Shown: piece after piece, positions 33,309 to 41,998 of the stretch | Numbering within the stretch: position 1 is the first letter of the stretch | Layout of the letters: every line of letters begins with the position of its first letter | Assembly (NCBI RefSeq): GCF_004745805.1 | Contig: NZ_SRLQ01000004.1 | Span: 682,001 to 746,000 of the forward strand | Direction: 5' to 3' | Length of the DNA: 64,000 bases | From: Mycolicibacterium sp. CH28 | GTDB taxonomy: Bacteria > Actinomycetota > Actinomycetes > Mycobacteriales > Mycobacteriaceae | The notes under the pieces: generated by a model | The model's database searches: none | Told to the model about the DNA's origin: nothing | Seen by the model: only the letters and a program-made list of their open reading frames with translations | Position numbers and translations under genes: made by a program

Positions 33309-34698
33309 TGTTGACGACGGTTGAAAATCCGGCCAGTCGCGACGGGGTGGGTTCTGGTCAACGTCGCAACACCAACCGACTTTCGGAGGTTAGCAGCGTC
33401 GCGAATAGGTCAGCCGGACAACGGTCTTGCAGCACTATTCGAGGCCGGTTGTTGAGCTCCTCCTCGACTGCTTTGAGATGCTGCGGCGAATGGCTGGCCA
33501 GGGTGACTCCCTTCGGGAAATAGTCCCGAAGCAGCCCGTTGGTGTTCTCATTGGTCCCGCGTTGCCACGGTGATCGGGAGTCGCAGAAGTAGATGGGCGC
33601 GCGGAGCTTGTCGGCGGTGGCGAGGTGACGCGCCATCTCGGTGCCCTGGTCCCAGGTGATCGACCGCATCAGCGCCGGCGGCAGATCTTGCATGCGAGCC
33701 ACCAGGGCGGCATGCAGCGAGTCGGAGTCAGCGCGGGGCAGATGGACCAGTCGAAGCATTCGGGTCTGACGCTCGACGAGCGTGCCGATCGCCGAGAGGT
33801 GGTTGTCACCGATGATGAGGTCACCCTCCCAGTGCCCTGGCTCTGATCGATCGACTGGCGGGAACGGGCGGTCGTGGATGGAGAGCATCGGCTGTTGGAA
33901 ACGGCCCCTCCGGCGCTGCTGGCGGTGGTGTGCTCGGCGGTGATCTCGACCGGTGCGCAGCGGTGAGCGGCGGTGCGGCGCCAACCGTGATGGTCGTAGG
34001 AATCGCGAATTCGCTTGGTAGACAGCCGCATAGATGCTCTCATGGCACAACCACATCGACCGATCCTCGGGGAAGCGCAGACGCAGGTGCCGGCTAATCT
34101 GCTGTGGGCTCCACCGCCGACCGAGCAGCTCGGCGACCACGTGGCCCAGCTGAACGTTGACATCGACACGGCGTCGATGGTGACGTGCTCGACGCGCAGC
34201 CGCGTGCCGATGAGCATCGAAGGGCCTGTACCCGCGACCGGCCGGCGCGTTGCGCCGCAGTTCCCGGGAGATCGTCGACGGCGCTCGGCCGAGTCGGCCG
34301 GCGATCGCACGCATGCTCAGCCCGCAACGACGGAGATCGGCGATCTCGATGCGCTCGTCCTGGGACAAGAATCGCGGGCTGATCTCGCGTACCTCGAGCC
34401 GATCCAACGGCGGGACGAACTTGACTTCGACACCGTTGCGGAAGACCTTGTAGCCGCGGGTCCAGTTCGTCGCCGCAGACCGGGACACACCGACTTCACG
34501 GGCCGCAGCCCGCACGCTCCACCCCCTGGCGCGCAACTCCATGAACCGCTGACGCTTGGCCGACAGCGGACGACGCCCCGGCCCCTTCTTCACTCGACGC
34601 GACGATGCCAACACAACCTCCAGAATCTAGAGAAGTGTTGCGACCGCCCCTAGAAACCACCCCGTCGCTTCTGGCCTAGTTTTCGACCGTCGTCAACA
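33309..34698 (-). mobile_element. IS30-family insertion sequence with 5-bp target duplication
   Basis: Ends are TGTTGACGACGG(T/C)TGAAAA at 33309 and, on the other strand, from 34698; similarity of the two ends continues for about 55 bp (GGCCAG, GCGACGGGGTGG, GTCGCAACAC). GCAAT flanks both sides (33304-33308 and 34699-34703). The element is 1390 bp and carries one complete transposase gene. Confidence 0.93.
33358..34614 (-). CDS. IS30-family transposase
   Basis: 418 residues. The N-terminal helix-turn-helix block (RARGWSVRAAAREVGVSRSAATNW) is followed by the IS30 signature SQDERIEIADLRRCGLSMRAIAGRLGRAPSTISRELRRN (about 83-121). The DDE core has Asp in GHWEGDLIIGD (near 256), Asp in ITWDQGTEMARH (near 312) and Glu in GTNENTNGLLRDYFPKG (near 348). 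Intact from start to stop and long for the family because of the extra N-terminal domain. It ends 50 bp inside the left end of the element. Confidence 0.96.
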   Translation of the reverse strand: MLASSRRVKKGPGRRPLSAKRQRFMELRARGWSVRAAAREVGVSRSAATNWTRGYKVFRNGVEVKFVPPLDRLEVREISPRFLSQDERIEIADLRRCGLSMRAIAGRLGRAPSTISRELRRNAPAGRGYRPFDAHRHAAARRARHHRRRVDVNVQLGHVVAELLGRRWSPQQISRHLRLRFPEDRSMWLCHESIYAAVYQANSRFLRPSRLAPHRRSPLRTGRDHRRAHHRQQRRRGRFQQPMLSIHDRPFPPVDRSEPGHWEGDLIIGDNHLSAIGTLVERQTRMLRLVHLPRADSDSLHAALVARMQDLPPALMRSITWDQGTEMARHLATADKLRAPIYFCDSRSPWQRGTNENTNGLLRDYFPKGVTLASHSPQHLKAVEEELNNRPRIVLQDRCPADLFATLLTSESRLVLRR

Positions 34699-34856
34699 GC
34701 AATACCTCGACCTTATCGCCACACTGCCCGCCGATATCGAGCCGACCTGGCTTGGTGGACGTCCGGATCCTCGGTCCGACCCCGCTACCCCGGGTTGTCG
34801 CTTGCCAGGGTGATGGGACCACCTGATTGCCAGGGGGATGGGACCACCGTGGCGCG

Positions 34857-35654
34857 TTATTGAGGATGCTCGTCGGGGTGGTCTGGGTCAAGCTGGGCGG
34901 GTCGGGTGCGTTGCCGGTAGGACGGTCCTTCGACGACGAGGGTGTGGGCGGTGGCGGTGAGTCTGTCGATGGCTGATTGTGCGAGCAGGGTGTCGGCGGT
35001 CATGGTGAGCCATTCGGCGGGTTCTCGGTTGGAGGTCACGATGGTCGTCTTGGTGCGGTGTCGTTCGACGATGATTTCGTAGAAGTCGCTGGTTTCGGTG
35101 GCGCCGAGGGGCCGCAGGGCGAAGTCGTCGATGATGAGGACGTCGATGGTGGCCAGGCGGCGGATCTCGGTGTCGACGGTGTTGTCGAGGCGGGCGGCGC
35201 GTAGCCGGGTGAACAGTTTGTCGGATCGGGCGAACTGTACGGTGTGGCGTCGTCGAATTGCCATGTGTCCCAGTGCAGTTGCTAAATGTGTCTTGCCCAC
35301 TCCGACGGGTCCGAGGATGATCGCAGACTGTCCGGCGTCGAGGAACCGCAGCGAGGTCAGGTCGCCGAGCAAGGTGCGGTCATAGCGCAGGTCGTCCTGT
35401 GCGGTCCAGGTGTCGAAACGCATCGTCGGGTCGAGTCCGGCCTTGGCCGATCGCAGTGCAGCTGATCGAGATTCACGCCGTGACACCTCGTCGGCGAGGA
35501 GCGTTTCGAGGAACCCGATGTGGCTGAGTTTGTGCTGGCGGGCCAGGGCGGCGCGTTCGGGCAGGGTGTCGGCCAGGGCGCCGAGTTTGAGCGCCTTGAG
35601 CAGCCGGACTAGGTCGGCGCCGACGGGGTCGGCGGGTGCACGATGGGTGGTCAT
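34857..35654 (-). CDS. istB: IS21-family helper ATPase IstB
   Basis: 265 residues. AAA+ core: Walker A GPVGVGKTHLATALG (about 115-129), Walker B VLIIDDFALRP (about 173-183) and sensor TIVTSNREPAEW. The N-terminal domain (LLKALKLGALADTLPERAAL) is the IstB-specific helical part. It starts one base before the istA stop region (35654 versus 35656), so istA and istB are co-translated. It stimulates the IstA transposase. Confidence 0.95.
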   Translation of the reverse strand: MTTHRAPADPVGADLVRLLKALKLGALADTLPERAALARQHKLSHIGFLETLLADEVSRRESRSAALRSAKAGLDPTMRFDTWTAQDDLRYDRTLLGDLTSLRFLDAGQSAIILGPVGVGKTHLATALGHMAIRRRHTVQFARSDKLFTRLRAARLDNTVDTEIRRLATIDVLIIDDFALRPLGATETSDFYEIIVERHRTKTTIVTSNREPAEWLTMTADTLLAQSAIDRLTATAHTLVVEGPSYRQRTRPAQLDPDHPDEHPQ

Positions 35655-35655
35655 G

Positions 35656-37278
35656 TCAGATCTCCCTGGCTGTGGGTTCTTCGGTGACGATAGTCAATGA
35701 GGTTGTGGTGGTGTTGAATTCAGACGGGCTGCGGGTGAACCGGGTGGCGTGCTGTCCGACTGCTCGGGGCAGTTCCGGGGCGGCGTTCTCGGTGCCGCGC
35801 TCCAGCATGGAGGCGATCTTGTTGACCGAGACGACATCGAGGTCCAGCGACAGTGAGCAGGCCCGTTCGACGCGCTCAGCGCCGTAGCGGCGGACCAGGC
35901 CTTGGAGTCGGTAGACGGTGCGCATCCGGGTCCAGGGCAGCGGGTCATCCAGGATGCGTTCGGCGTAGATCCCGATGTTCGGCCCGTGAGCAGCGCAGTT
36001 GGCGATCAACGCCGTCAGGTCCCGCATCGCGTAGACGGCTTTGTGTTCGGGCAGATCCGCGCGGTCGGTGCTGCGTCCACCGGCGGGTTGGCGGGGATGG
36101 ACTTTCACCAGCACACCGCGGTGATAGAACTTCACCAGCTCACTGTCGGCACGGACGTCGAGGGTGTGCCCGATCCATTGCTCGGGCAGCGAGTACAGGG
36201 CCTTGGCGACCTCGGCGTGGAAATCACGGTGCACCTTGACCGCTTTGAACACCGGCACGTCGTAGACACCCGGCGCCGGTAGCAGCAGGGTCTGCTCGGC
36301 GGTGGTGAACACCTCCAGCGGACGTGCACAGGTGCTGCCGTGGATGCGAGTCCCGGCAGTACGCTCGCACCACGCGGTCGCGGCCTGCTGCGCCTGGTCC
36401 AGGCTGGTGAATGTTTCACCGTCCCAGAAGTTTCGGCGCACGTACTGCACTGCGCGTTCCACTCGCGGTTTGTCTTTGGGTGACTGCACTCGGGCTGGGT
36501 CGGTGAGGAATCCGACATGGTTGGCGTAGTCGAGCCACCCCTGAGTGAATCGCGGGTTGACCGCATCGGCGGCGGCGATCACCGGTTTCAAGTTATCCGG
36601 GATCAGCACCGTGAACACGCCGCCGAAGAACTCCCACGCCGCCTGACATCCGGCGATCACCGCCACCAGGGTTTGGGAGTAAGTCAGCCACACGAACATG
36701 TGCCGGCTGTAGACGGCGGTGAAGATCAACGCGTGCACCTTGCGTCGCCGTCCATCATCGGCGTCGGTGAGCATCCCCAGGTAGCCGAAATCGATCTGGC
36801 ATTCCACCCCCGGGTCACCGTCGGCGACCCGCACGGTGGTGTCCTTGCGGCCGAAACCGCAACGCTCACCGGCGAATCGGTTCAACGTGCGATACGGCAC
36901 CACGCAGCCTTGGCGGGCCAGCAGGGTGTGGATCTTGGTGATCGTCAACGGGCGCTGCTCACCGTCGCCGGCCACCCACGCGGTGATCTGCTCCTCGAAC
37001 CCCAGCAAGTGTTCCCACGCCGCGCCATGGCCATCCGGGCGTACGGGTCGTACCGCGTCGGCGACCGCCCCGATCAACCCGTCGTCGACAGCCTCGACGC
37101 TGTCGCTGCGGCGCAAACCGGCCGTTTGCGCGGCCTCGACGTAGCGGCGCACCGTTTTGCGGTCCAGGCCGCAATGCGCGGCGATCGTGCGGTAGCCCGG
37201 TGCCGGTAACCCGGCCACCCCCAGCCACACCCGTAGTACTTCCCTGATCTCGTTCACACTGACCTCCCGAAAAGCCAT
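35656..37278 (-). CDS. istA: IS21-family transposase IstA
   Basis: 540 residues from the ATG at 37278; 20 more codons upstream run toward the terminal repeat and are unlikely to be used. N-terminal helix-turn-helix (GYRTIAAHCGLDRKTVRRYVEAAQ, about 28-51). Catalytic core: Asp in ECQIDFGYLGML (near 171), Asp in VLIPDNLKPVI (near 230) and Glu in SPKDKPRVERAVQYVRRNFW (near 275). The C-terminal part folds into the Mu-like beta-barrel region (VKVHRDFHAEVAKALYSLP). It inserts the element together with IstB. Confidence 0.94.
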   Translation of the reverse strand: MAFREVSVNEIREVLRVWLGVAGLPAPGYRTIAAHCGLDRKTVRRYVEAAQTAGLRRSDSVEAVDDGLIGAVADAVRPVRPDGHGAAWEHLLGFEEQITAWVAGDGEQRPLTITKIHTLLARQGCVVPYRTLNRFAGERCGFGRKDTTVRVADGDPGVECQIDFGYLGMLTDADDGRRRKVHALIFTAVYSRHMFVWLTYSQTLVAVIAGCQAAWEFFGGVFTVLIPDNLKPVIAAADAVNPRFTQGWLDYANHVGFLTDPARVQSPKDKPRVERAVQYVRRNFWDGETFTSLDQAQQAATAWCERTAGTRIHGSTCARPLEVFTTAEQTLLLPAPGVYDVPVFKAVKVHRDFHAEVAKALYSLPEQWIGHTLDVRADSELVKFYHRGVLVKVHPRQPAGGRSTDRADLPEHKAVYAMRDLTALIANCAAHGPNIGIYAERILDDPLPWTRMRTVYRLQGLVRRYGAERVERACSLSLDLDVVSVNKIASMLERGTENAAPELPRAVGQHATRFTRSPSEFNTTTTSLTIVTEEPTAREI

Positions 37279-37398
37279 GCCCGCTGCCTCCGTGACTTGA
37301 ACCGTCACGGCGATCGAACGAACAAATGAAGAGACCACCGACGCGACGCGCCGGTGGTCCCATAACTGGCAATCCAGGTGGTCCCATCACCCTGGCAA

Positions 37399-37935
37399 AA
37401 TCAGCTCACGCTGGCCCCATGCTCCTGGCAGGCGACACGGGTGTGTGATGTCCAGCTGGGTAGCGGGGGCCGACATCTGAGACCAGCGCCAGGGAAGATC
37501 GGTCAGAGCTGCCGGTCCAGAAGACGATCAGGTCGTGGCCCCGGCGTAGAGCATCGTGGCCTGGTGTCGATCGTGATCGCACTGCCGTCTACGACGTTTA
37601 GCGGTAACCCGCCGGGCTCGTCCAGGCGCAGTCGCAGTTTCGCCGCGATGCTCGACGAGTGCGAGCACGCCGTCTACGAGGTGCGCCGCCTTACCCGCCG
37701 ATCGTCGGTGCGCGCCGATGGGCGGGGGATTACCGCGCGGTCGGTGCGCGCGTTGGCACGTGACAGCCGTGAGCAGATGGAGGAGGAACTTCGCGAGTGT
37801 GCCGGTGAGCGCCGGGTCGGGGCCGATGGGATCGCGCGCCAGGTGGTTCGTGAACGCGGCGAGCGGCTTCCTGCGTTGGAGCACTTCTTCGTGGTGTGCC
37901 CGGCCGTGCGACGTCGATTTCGCTCATGCGGTCCA
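37399..37935. other. Region between IS21 element and deacetylase remnant
   Basis: A long open frame crosses it (VYEVRRLTRRSSVRADGRG, then REQMEEELRECAGERR, then VVRERGERLPALEHFF), rich in Arg and Glu, but no family was recognised and no convincing start exists. It may be the front part of a rearranged gene. Confidence 0.3.
37402..37430. repeat. Solo end resembling an IS21-type terminus
   Basis: Read on the minus strand: TGCCAGGAGCATGGGGCCAG then CGTGAGCTG. It has the TGCCAG-ATGGG(G/A)CCA pattern of the neighbouring element but differs in detail, and no transposase goes with it. It may be the scar of another IS21-family copy. Confidence 0.4.
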
Positions 37936-38094
37936 GGGTCGATCATTCTGCTCCACGTCATGCTGGAAAGCCGATCGGTTTCACGCACTGCGGTGCCACA
38001 GATCATCGACCGCCTTCAATCCGAGGGCTACCACTTCGTCACCGTAAGCGAACTTCTCTCCCTCAAGGACGGCTGGACCGGTACGGATCCGTAG
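37936..38094 (+). pseudogene. Polysaccharide deacetylase C-terminal remnant
   Basis: The last 52 codons of the frame read GSIILLHVMLESRSVSRTAV and then PQIIDRLQSEGYHFVTVSEL, which matches the end of the NodB homology domain (G-S-I-(I/V)-L-x-H ... L-P-x-I-I-x-x-L-x-x-x-G-Y-x-(F/L)-V-T-V-x-E-L). The metal-binding motifs of the enzyme are absent, so only the tail was retained. Confidence 0.5.
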
Positions 38095-38157
38095 AACGCG
38101 ATGACAGCTGGCGCGCCGATCACGACCTCTGCGACTTGACGTTCCGATACTCGGCGA

Positions 38158-40083
38158 TCAGTCGGTTTGGACGTATGCGTTGATCGCTGAGAACAACTTC
38201 TCGGCTCGCGCGAGAGTCTTCTCGCTCAGCTTTGGAACGTATTTAGCTTGGTTCCTGTTAAGAGCCGCCGCAGGTGAGTAATGGTTGAGTCGACCGTTAT
38301 TGATCCCTTTTTCCGCGAAAGCGCGTTCCACTCGGCGAACGAGCCGCTTGTCGTCGGGTAAGTCCTTGACCATTAGCTTCGCGGTGCTGAGCAGCCCCTG
38401 ATATGCCTCATTGACGAGATCGACGTAGAAGCCAGGCTCGAAGAGGTCCTCTATATCGGCATTTGGTTCTCCGACGGTGTCGCCGATCTGCACAAGGCCT
38501 CCCGTCCCGAGCCTCCCAGCTTCTTTGAGGCGGGCGATGGGTGCCACGTCGGTGCTCGATGAGTCGACCAACACGATGGTGTTGAGCTTGTTGGCGCCGA
38601 GCAGGGTGACGAAGGCGGGTAGCTTCGCGATGCCCCCTGCGGGGGTGATGACGAGCCGGTCATCTAGTCCTACCCTGCCTTTGCACTTGAGGGCGTGAGA
38701 CAGCACCTCGAGGTAAAGCACGTCACCGGGGCCCTCTACGAGCAGGACGTTTGGTCCTACGAAAAGCGTTTGGCTCAGTTCGATTCCGAGGGCTGCGTGG
38801 AGCGGAAAGGCTGTTTCGGCGTCGGCGTGCAGAATGTCCGAAGAAACCAGCGTGCCGCGTTGTCGATCGTCTGTGACCGTCCGCACCCGACCAAACTTGT
38901 GAGCATCAACCATGAACGGGGAGTGCGTCGAGAACAGCACTTGGTGAGACGGAGCGAGTCGTTCGTCGATGAAACGGAGCAGGTCTGCTTGGGCAGTCGC
39001 GTGGAGATTGAGGCCTGGCTCGTCGAGGAGGAGGATCAGGGGCCGGGTTGAGTTCTCCTCTAAGTGGGTGAAGTAGGCCAGGAACGAGAAGAACCACACG
39101 AATCCTCGCGACCGTTCGTCGAACGGGACGCTGACGTCGTGGCGTTTGTTCACGACACGAATCTGGAGCAGCGGAGGTTCATCGAACGGTGGGATGGCAC
39201 CGCTTTCGGCGCGACCGATGATCTCGAGTCGGACTGCGAGTTCGGTGTTTTGCGTCCAGTATTCGAACACCTCGCTGCTGATGCTGTTGGAGGCGTTCTC
39301 GAGGTCGCGGATCAGGTGTTCGTGCGACTCGGGGTCCTGAAAGTCTTCGAGTCCCACGCTGGCCATATCCAGAAGTGCCAGGACGGCCTGCTCGCCGCGG
39401 GATAGCGTTTCGTCGTCTCGCTTACGGACGAGGTCTGGGATCGCGACTTTGCCAGGCATCGAGTCGTAGTCACCGAAGTAGACGAACCGGGGCCGGCGCC
39501 TTTCCAAGGCATCTATGAGCGCAAGCACAAGTCGCTGCTTGCGCCAGGCCCCCACTTTCTCCATGACCTTACTGACGGCCGCCGTGGGCGCCTCCATTTC
39601 TTCCAACGCCATGATCAGCTCCTTGATGCTGCTGGCGCTGTCAACTTTCGTTTTTGTTGTCGACGGAAGATCAAGGCCAGCGCGCAGATGGTCCACAGCC
39701 GCGATCTCGTTGTAGGGGACCTCCCACGTGCCTCCGGTGTGCCGGTACCCGGTAGTAACGCTTATTGCCCTATCGGTTAGGACGCCGGCTCCGAAGGCCG
39801 CCTCGATCGCGGCGACGTCGTCGTCGTCGAGCAGATACGTCAGGACCGAAACAGGGATAGCATCCTCGGTTTTCCTACGTTCGCGGGTTAATCGACTTGG
39901 AAAGTCGAGGCCCTCGTCGAACGGGGCCGAGCTGACGGGGTGCGATTTGTACATAGCTTGAAGCACAGCAGTCTTTCCAGACTCGTTCTTGCCGACGAGG
40001 CACGTCACGTCGCTCTCGACGTCGAGCGTGCCTGCGTCTTCGATGCTGCGGTACCTACGCAACTGCGCCGATGTGAGCTTCAA
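38158..40083 (-). CDS. OLD-family ATP-dependent nuclease (AAA + TOPRIM)
   Basis: 641 residues. ABC-type ATPase half: Walker A GKNESGKTA at 31-39, a signature-like DERSRGFVWFFSF at 322-334, Walker B LILLLDEPG at 349-357 and His-switch STHSPF at 385-390. TOPRIM half: LLVEGPGD (Glu450) and VLVDSSSTD (Asp507). In this order the domains define class 1 OLD nucleases. In the usual DxD position the sequence reads DSSSTD, a departure worth noting. No UvrD-like GajB helicase gene lies beside it, so it is a stand-alone OLD. Family members cleave DNA in phage defence. Confidence 0.85.
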   Translation of the reverse strand: MKLTSAQLRRYRSIEDAGTLDVESDVTCLVGKNESGKTAVLQAMYKSHPVSSAPFDEGLDFPSRLTRERRKTEDAIPVSVLTYLLDDDDVAAIEAAFGAGVLTDRAISVTTGYRHTGGTWEVPYNEIAAVDHLRAGLDLPSTTKTKVDSASSIKELIMALEEMEAPTAAVSKVMEKVGAWRKQRLVLALIDALERRRPRFVYFGDYDSMPGKVAIPDLVRKRDDETLSRGEQAVLALLDMASVGLEDFQDPESHEHLIRDLENASNSISSEVFEYWTQNTELAVRLEIIGRAESGAIPPFDEPPLLQIRVVNKRHDVSVPFDERSRGFVWFFSFLAYFTHLEENSTRPLILLLDEPGLNLHATAQADLLRFIDERLAPSHQVLFSTHSPFMVDAHKFGRVRTVTDDRQRGTLVSSDILHADAETAFPLHAALGIELSQTLFVGPNVLLVEGPGDVLYLEVLSHALKCKGRVGLDDRLVITPAGGIAKLPAFVTLLGANKLNTIVLVDSSSTDVAPIARLKEAGRLGTGGLVQIGDTVGEPNADIEDLFEPGFYVDLVNEAYQGLLSTAKLMVKDLPDDKRLVRRVERAFAEKGINNGRLNHYSPAAALNRNQAKYVPKLSEKTLARAEKLFSAINAYVQTD

Positions 40084-40294
40084 CGAGTCCCCCGATCAAC
40101 AAGAACGATCTGCTGCTCCAAGTGACGTTAGCCGGTGGGACCGACACCCGACCTCGCCTTCAGGTAAAGCAGCAGTCGACCGAGCTGGCGCTGCACTGGC
40201 TGAGTTCGACCTGAGGTTGCGTCCAGCAGCAGTACTAGTTCCATGATCATCGATTACGAGCCGCGGGGACGCCGAAAAAGAGGAGACTGGGACA

Positions 40295-40609
40295 ATGCGC
40301 ACAGTTGATGTTCGCGTCGCCGCACAGAGCTTGGGCCGGCTGGTCGACCAGGTACGAGACTCGGGAGAGTCGGTGGCGATCTCGACGCCTGGAGGGTCAA
40401 CGGCGATACTGATGTCTGTCGACGAATTCGACTCATTGCAGGAGACGCTGACCTCGTCGATGCAGCCCGGAACTCTGGAGGAGCTGGCGCAAGCCGACAG
40501 AGATTACGCAGCAGGCCGAACCATTAGCGGCGAGGAGCTTCGTGTGCGATATGGCCTTCCGGAGCGCCGAAAGAGACGTCGGAGTTCAAGAACTGATGGC
40601 ACGTCATGA
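40295..40609 (+). CDS. Orphan Phd/YefM-type antitoxin
   Basis: 104 residues. The start MRTVDVRVAAQSLGRLVDQV and the block ESVAISTPGGSTAILMSVDEFDSL (about 30-53) are the PhdYeFM fold: a strand, a helix and the conserved A-I-L-(M/V)-S-x-x-(D/E)-(Y/F). A regulator tail follows (LEELAQADRDYAAGRTISGEELRVRYG). The toxin gene that normally follows is missing: 22 bp downstream lies the tail of an opposing recombinase remnant. It was probably cut off by insertion of that module and may now serve only as a repressor or anti-addiction relic. Confidence 0.8.
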   Translation: MRTVDVRVAAQSLGRLVDQVRDSGESVAISTPGGSTAILMSVDEFDSLQETLTSSMQPGTLEELAQADRDYAAGRTISGEELRVRYGLPERRKRRRSSRTDGTS

Positions 40610-40631
40610 CTTCCGTTCTGGGACAACGCCT

Positions 40632-40807
40632 TCAGCGCTGGACGTATCTAGCCCAGGTATTGCCGGCTTCGGCGGCGTGCTTCTGGGTGACTTGGTCGCT
40701 GTAGCCGAGCATCTCAGCGACCAGGGGAGCGGGAATCTCCGAGACAAGTTCTCGTAGGGCCGTGTTGCGTGAGCCCAGCAGGTCAATGCCAAGCCACCGA
40801 AGTCGTT
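40632..40807 (-). pseudogene. Detached C-terminal end of the recombinase-like gene
   Basis: On the minus strand, in another frame, IMKRLRWLGIDLLGSRNTAL and then RELVSEIPAPLVAEMLGYSD and QVTQKHAAEAGNTWARYV, ending at a TGA (40634-40632). It is the expected end of a tyrosine-recombinase-like protein. A deletion of perhaps 40 codons with frame loss separates it from the main frame at about 40825. Confidence 0.65.
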
Positions 40808-41998
40808 TCATGATGGCCCCGGGATCGGCGCCTTGCCGAGCGCGATACGGGTCTCCGAATCAGCGTGAGATATCGCAGTGGATTGTAGGGCCGCGATCTT
40901 GGTCAACGGCTGCGCGTAGAGGAGTAGCAGGACGCCGGCAACCCGGTAGGGCAGGCTCTCGGAGTCGCCGACGAGCAGTTCCTTGAGCCAGGCAAGGCGT
41001 TGGTCTTGGGTGATCGTTGGGGTGGTCTTCGCCTGCCGGAAGCCGATCTTTACCGCGACGTTGATCTTGCTCTTCTTGGCCCAGATGAAGAACGTTCGGA
41101 TCAGATGGGGGGTGGTCGGGCCGGAGGCGAGGTACTCATCGACATCTTGTTGTGTGCAGTCGGTGACAGTGCGCCAGTGAATCTGTTCGAGCCAGGTGAG
41201 GAACTTGATGGTTTCGGTGATCTCTTGTTTCGCGGAACGCACTGGGCCGGCAGAGGATTGGCCGGGTCTGGACTCGCTACGCAGGCGTCGTAGGTGGTGC
41301 CAGGTCGCGAACTGCTCGACAGGAGTGCGGACCGTGGGGGAGGCGATCGCGTCGAGTTTGGCGGCCAGCCAGACTTCGAAGCGCGCCAGGTGTTCGTCCC
41401 GTTCCGGGAGCAGGCCGTGGTGTTGCAGCAGGCTGCGCAGGTGATCGATATGGCGCCCGGATCCTGCTGCGGTGAGGCCGTCGTGGGTCAGTGGTACTGC
41501 GCCGGAGGTAATTCCGCCGAGGAGCTCCAGCACCTGTTGGTTGCGTTTCCAGGTCAGGATGCTCTCAGGTCGGTCGACGCCGCAGAGCACTTCGATCAGC
41601 GTTTGCATTGCAGCGAGGTCCGCGGGGTGGTGAAGGAGAATCTTGCACAGGTCGTCGCGTAGGGCGCAGCGGGCACACTGGCGGCGGCGGTAGATCTCGC
41701 CTTCACGGTGACAGGTCGTGCAAGTAAAGTCGCCGGGGATGGCAGCACACGTCAGGCAGACCGGGCTTGGGTCGGTGCGGTTTCGGCGACCGGGAAGAAC
41801 GCCGTCGTGCCCGCAGTTCGGGCAGATGCCGTGGGTGCGCATCGCGGTGTAGAAGCAGCTGTGGCAGAGCTGATCACCGGGCCAGTAGGCCCTCAGCTTA
41901 TTGGCCATGCGTTGGCATCGGCTGCATTCGAAGGCTCCGGTGGTGACGCGTGGTCGCCCGCGTGTGGTGGATCGGGGTGTGGGGCTAATCGTTGCCAT
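40808..41998 (-). CDS. Zinc-ribbon recombinase-like protein (C-terminus truncated)
   Basis: 396 residues. The first 110 hold repeated CxxC pairs (FECSRCQR, LCHSCFY, ICPNCGH, VCLTCAA, FTCTTCHR, QCARCAL), suggesting three zinc ribbons. The rest is helical and like the core-binding part of tyrosine recombinases (KFLTWLEQIHWRTVTDCTQQ, then VDEYLA). The catalytic HxxR and Tyr residues are lacking, because the frame ends early (APIPGPS) at a deletion. It overlaps the XRE gene by 14 nt. It is the third member of a module with the integrase and the XRE protein, reminiscent in plan of the TnpA/TnpB/TnpC set of Tn554-like elements. Its activity is doubtful. Confidence 0.6.
   Translation of the reverse strand: MATISPTPRSTTRGRPRVTTGAFECSRCQRMANKLRAYWPGDQLCHSCFYTAMRTHGICPNCGHDGVLPGRRNRTDPSPVCLTCAAIPGDFTCTTCHREGEIYRRRQCARCALRDDLCKILLHHPADLAAMQTLIEVLCGVDRPESILTWKRNQQVLELLGGITSGAVPLTHDGLTAAGSGRHIDHLRSLLQHHGLLPERDEHLARFEVWLAAKLDAIASPTVRTPVEQFATWHHLRRLRSESRPGQSSAGPVRSAKQEITETIKFLTWLEQIHWRTVTDCTQQDVDEYLASGPTTPHLIRTFFIWAKKSKINVAVKIGFRQAKTTPTITQDQRLAWLKELLVGDSESLPYRVAGVLLLLYAQPLTKIAALQSTAISHADSETRIALGKAPIPGPS

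Larger units (their letters stand above)
32789..34813 (+). pseudogene. Membrane-anchored winged-helix protein gene, split by IS30 and cut by IS21
   Basis: The first part (32789-33308) encodes two membrane helices (SYVIPSLALSGTAAGFLVWHVI and WAITLLVVAFLPWLRTVF), a coiled coil (KVEAEQQRQAEEIQALRFLLARF) and a winged-helix-like region (RAKSLRRLGLIAVRGRVV, then FYVTESGRQ). An IS30 copy interrupts codon 174. Joining base 33308 to 34704 (one copy of the GCAAT duplication) restores YLDLIATLPADIEPTWLGG in frame. The new frame then stops at 34811-34813 inside the IS21 end, so the original C-terminus was lost to a second insertion. The function is unknown. Confidence 0.75.
34802..37398 (-). mobile_element. 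IS21-family insertion sequence (intact)
   Basis: Terminal inverted repeats TTGCCAGGGTGATGGGACCA at 34802 and its reverse complement ending at 37398 are perfect over 22 bp. Each end has a second, inner copy of the TGCCAG...ATGGGACCACC repeat, a hallmark of IS21. Genes istA and istB are both whole. No matching target duplication is visible at the outer edges. Confidence 0.93.

Noticed and set aside
37590..37620. GGTAACCCGCC in the IS21-deacetylase interval as a seventh copy of the dispersed repeat
   Set aside because: Only about a dozen bases match and the flanks differ, so it is probably chance.
40295..40792. A complete Phd-Doc or YefM-YoeB pair
   Set aside because: No toxin-like frame follows the antitoxin; the downstream small frame is the opposite strand of the recombinase tail.
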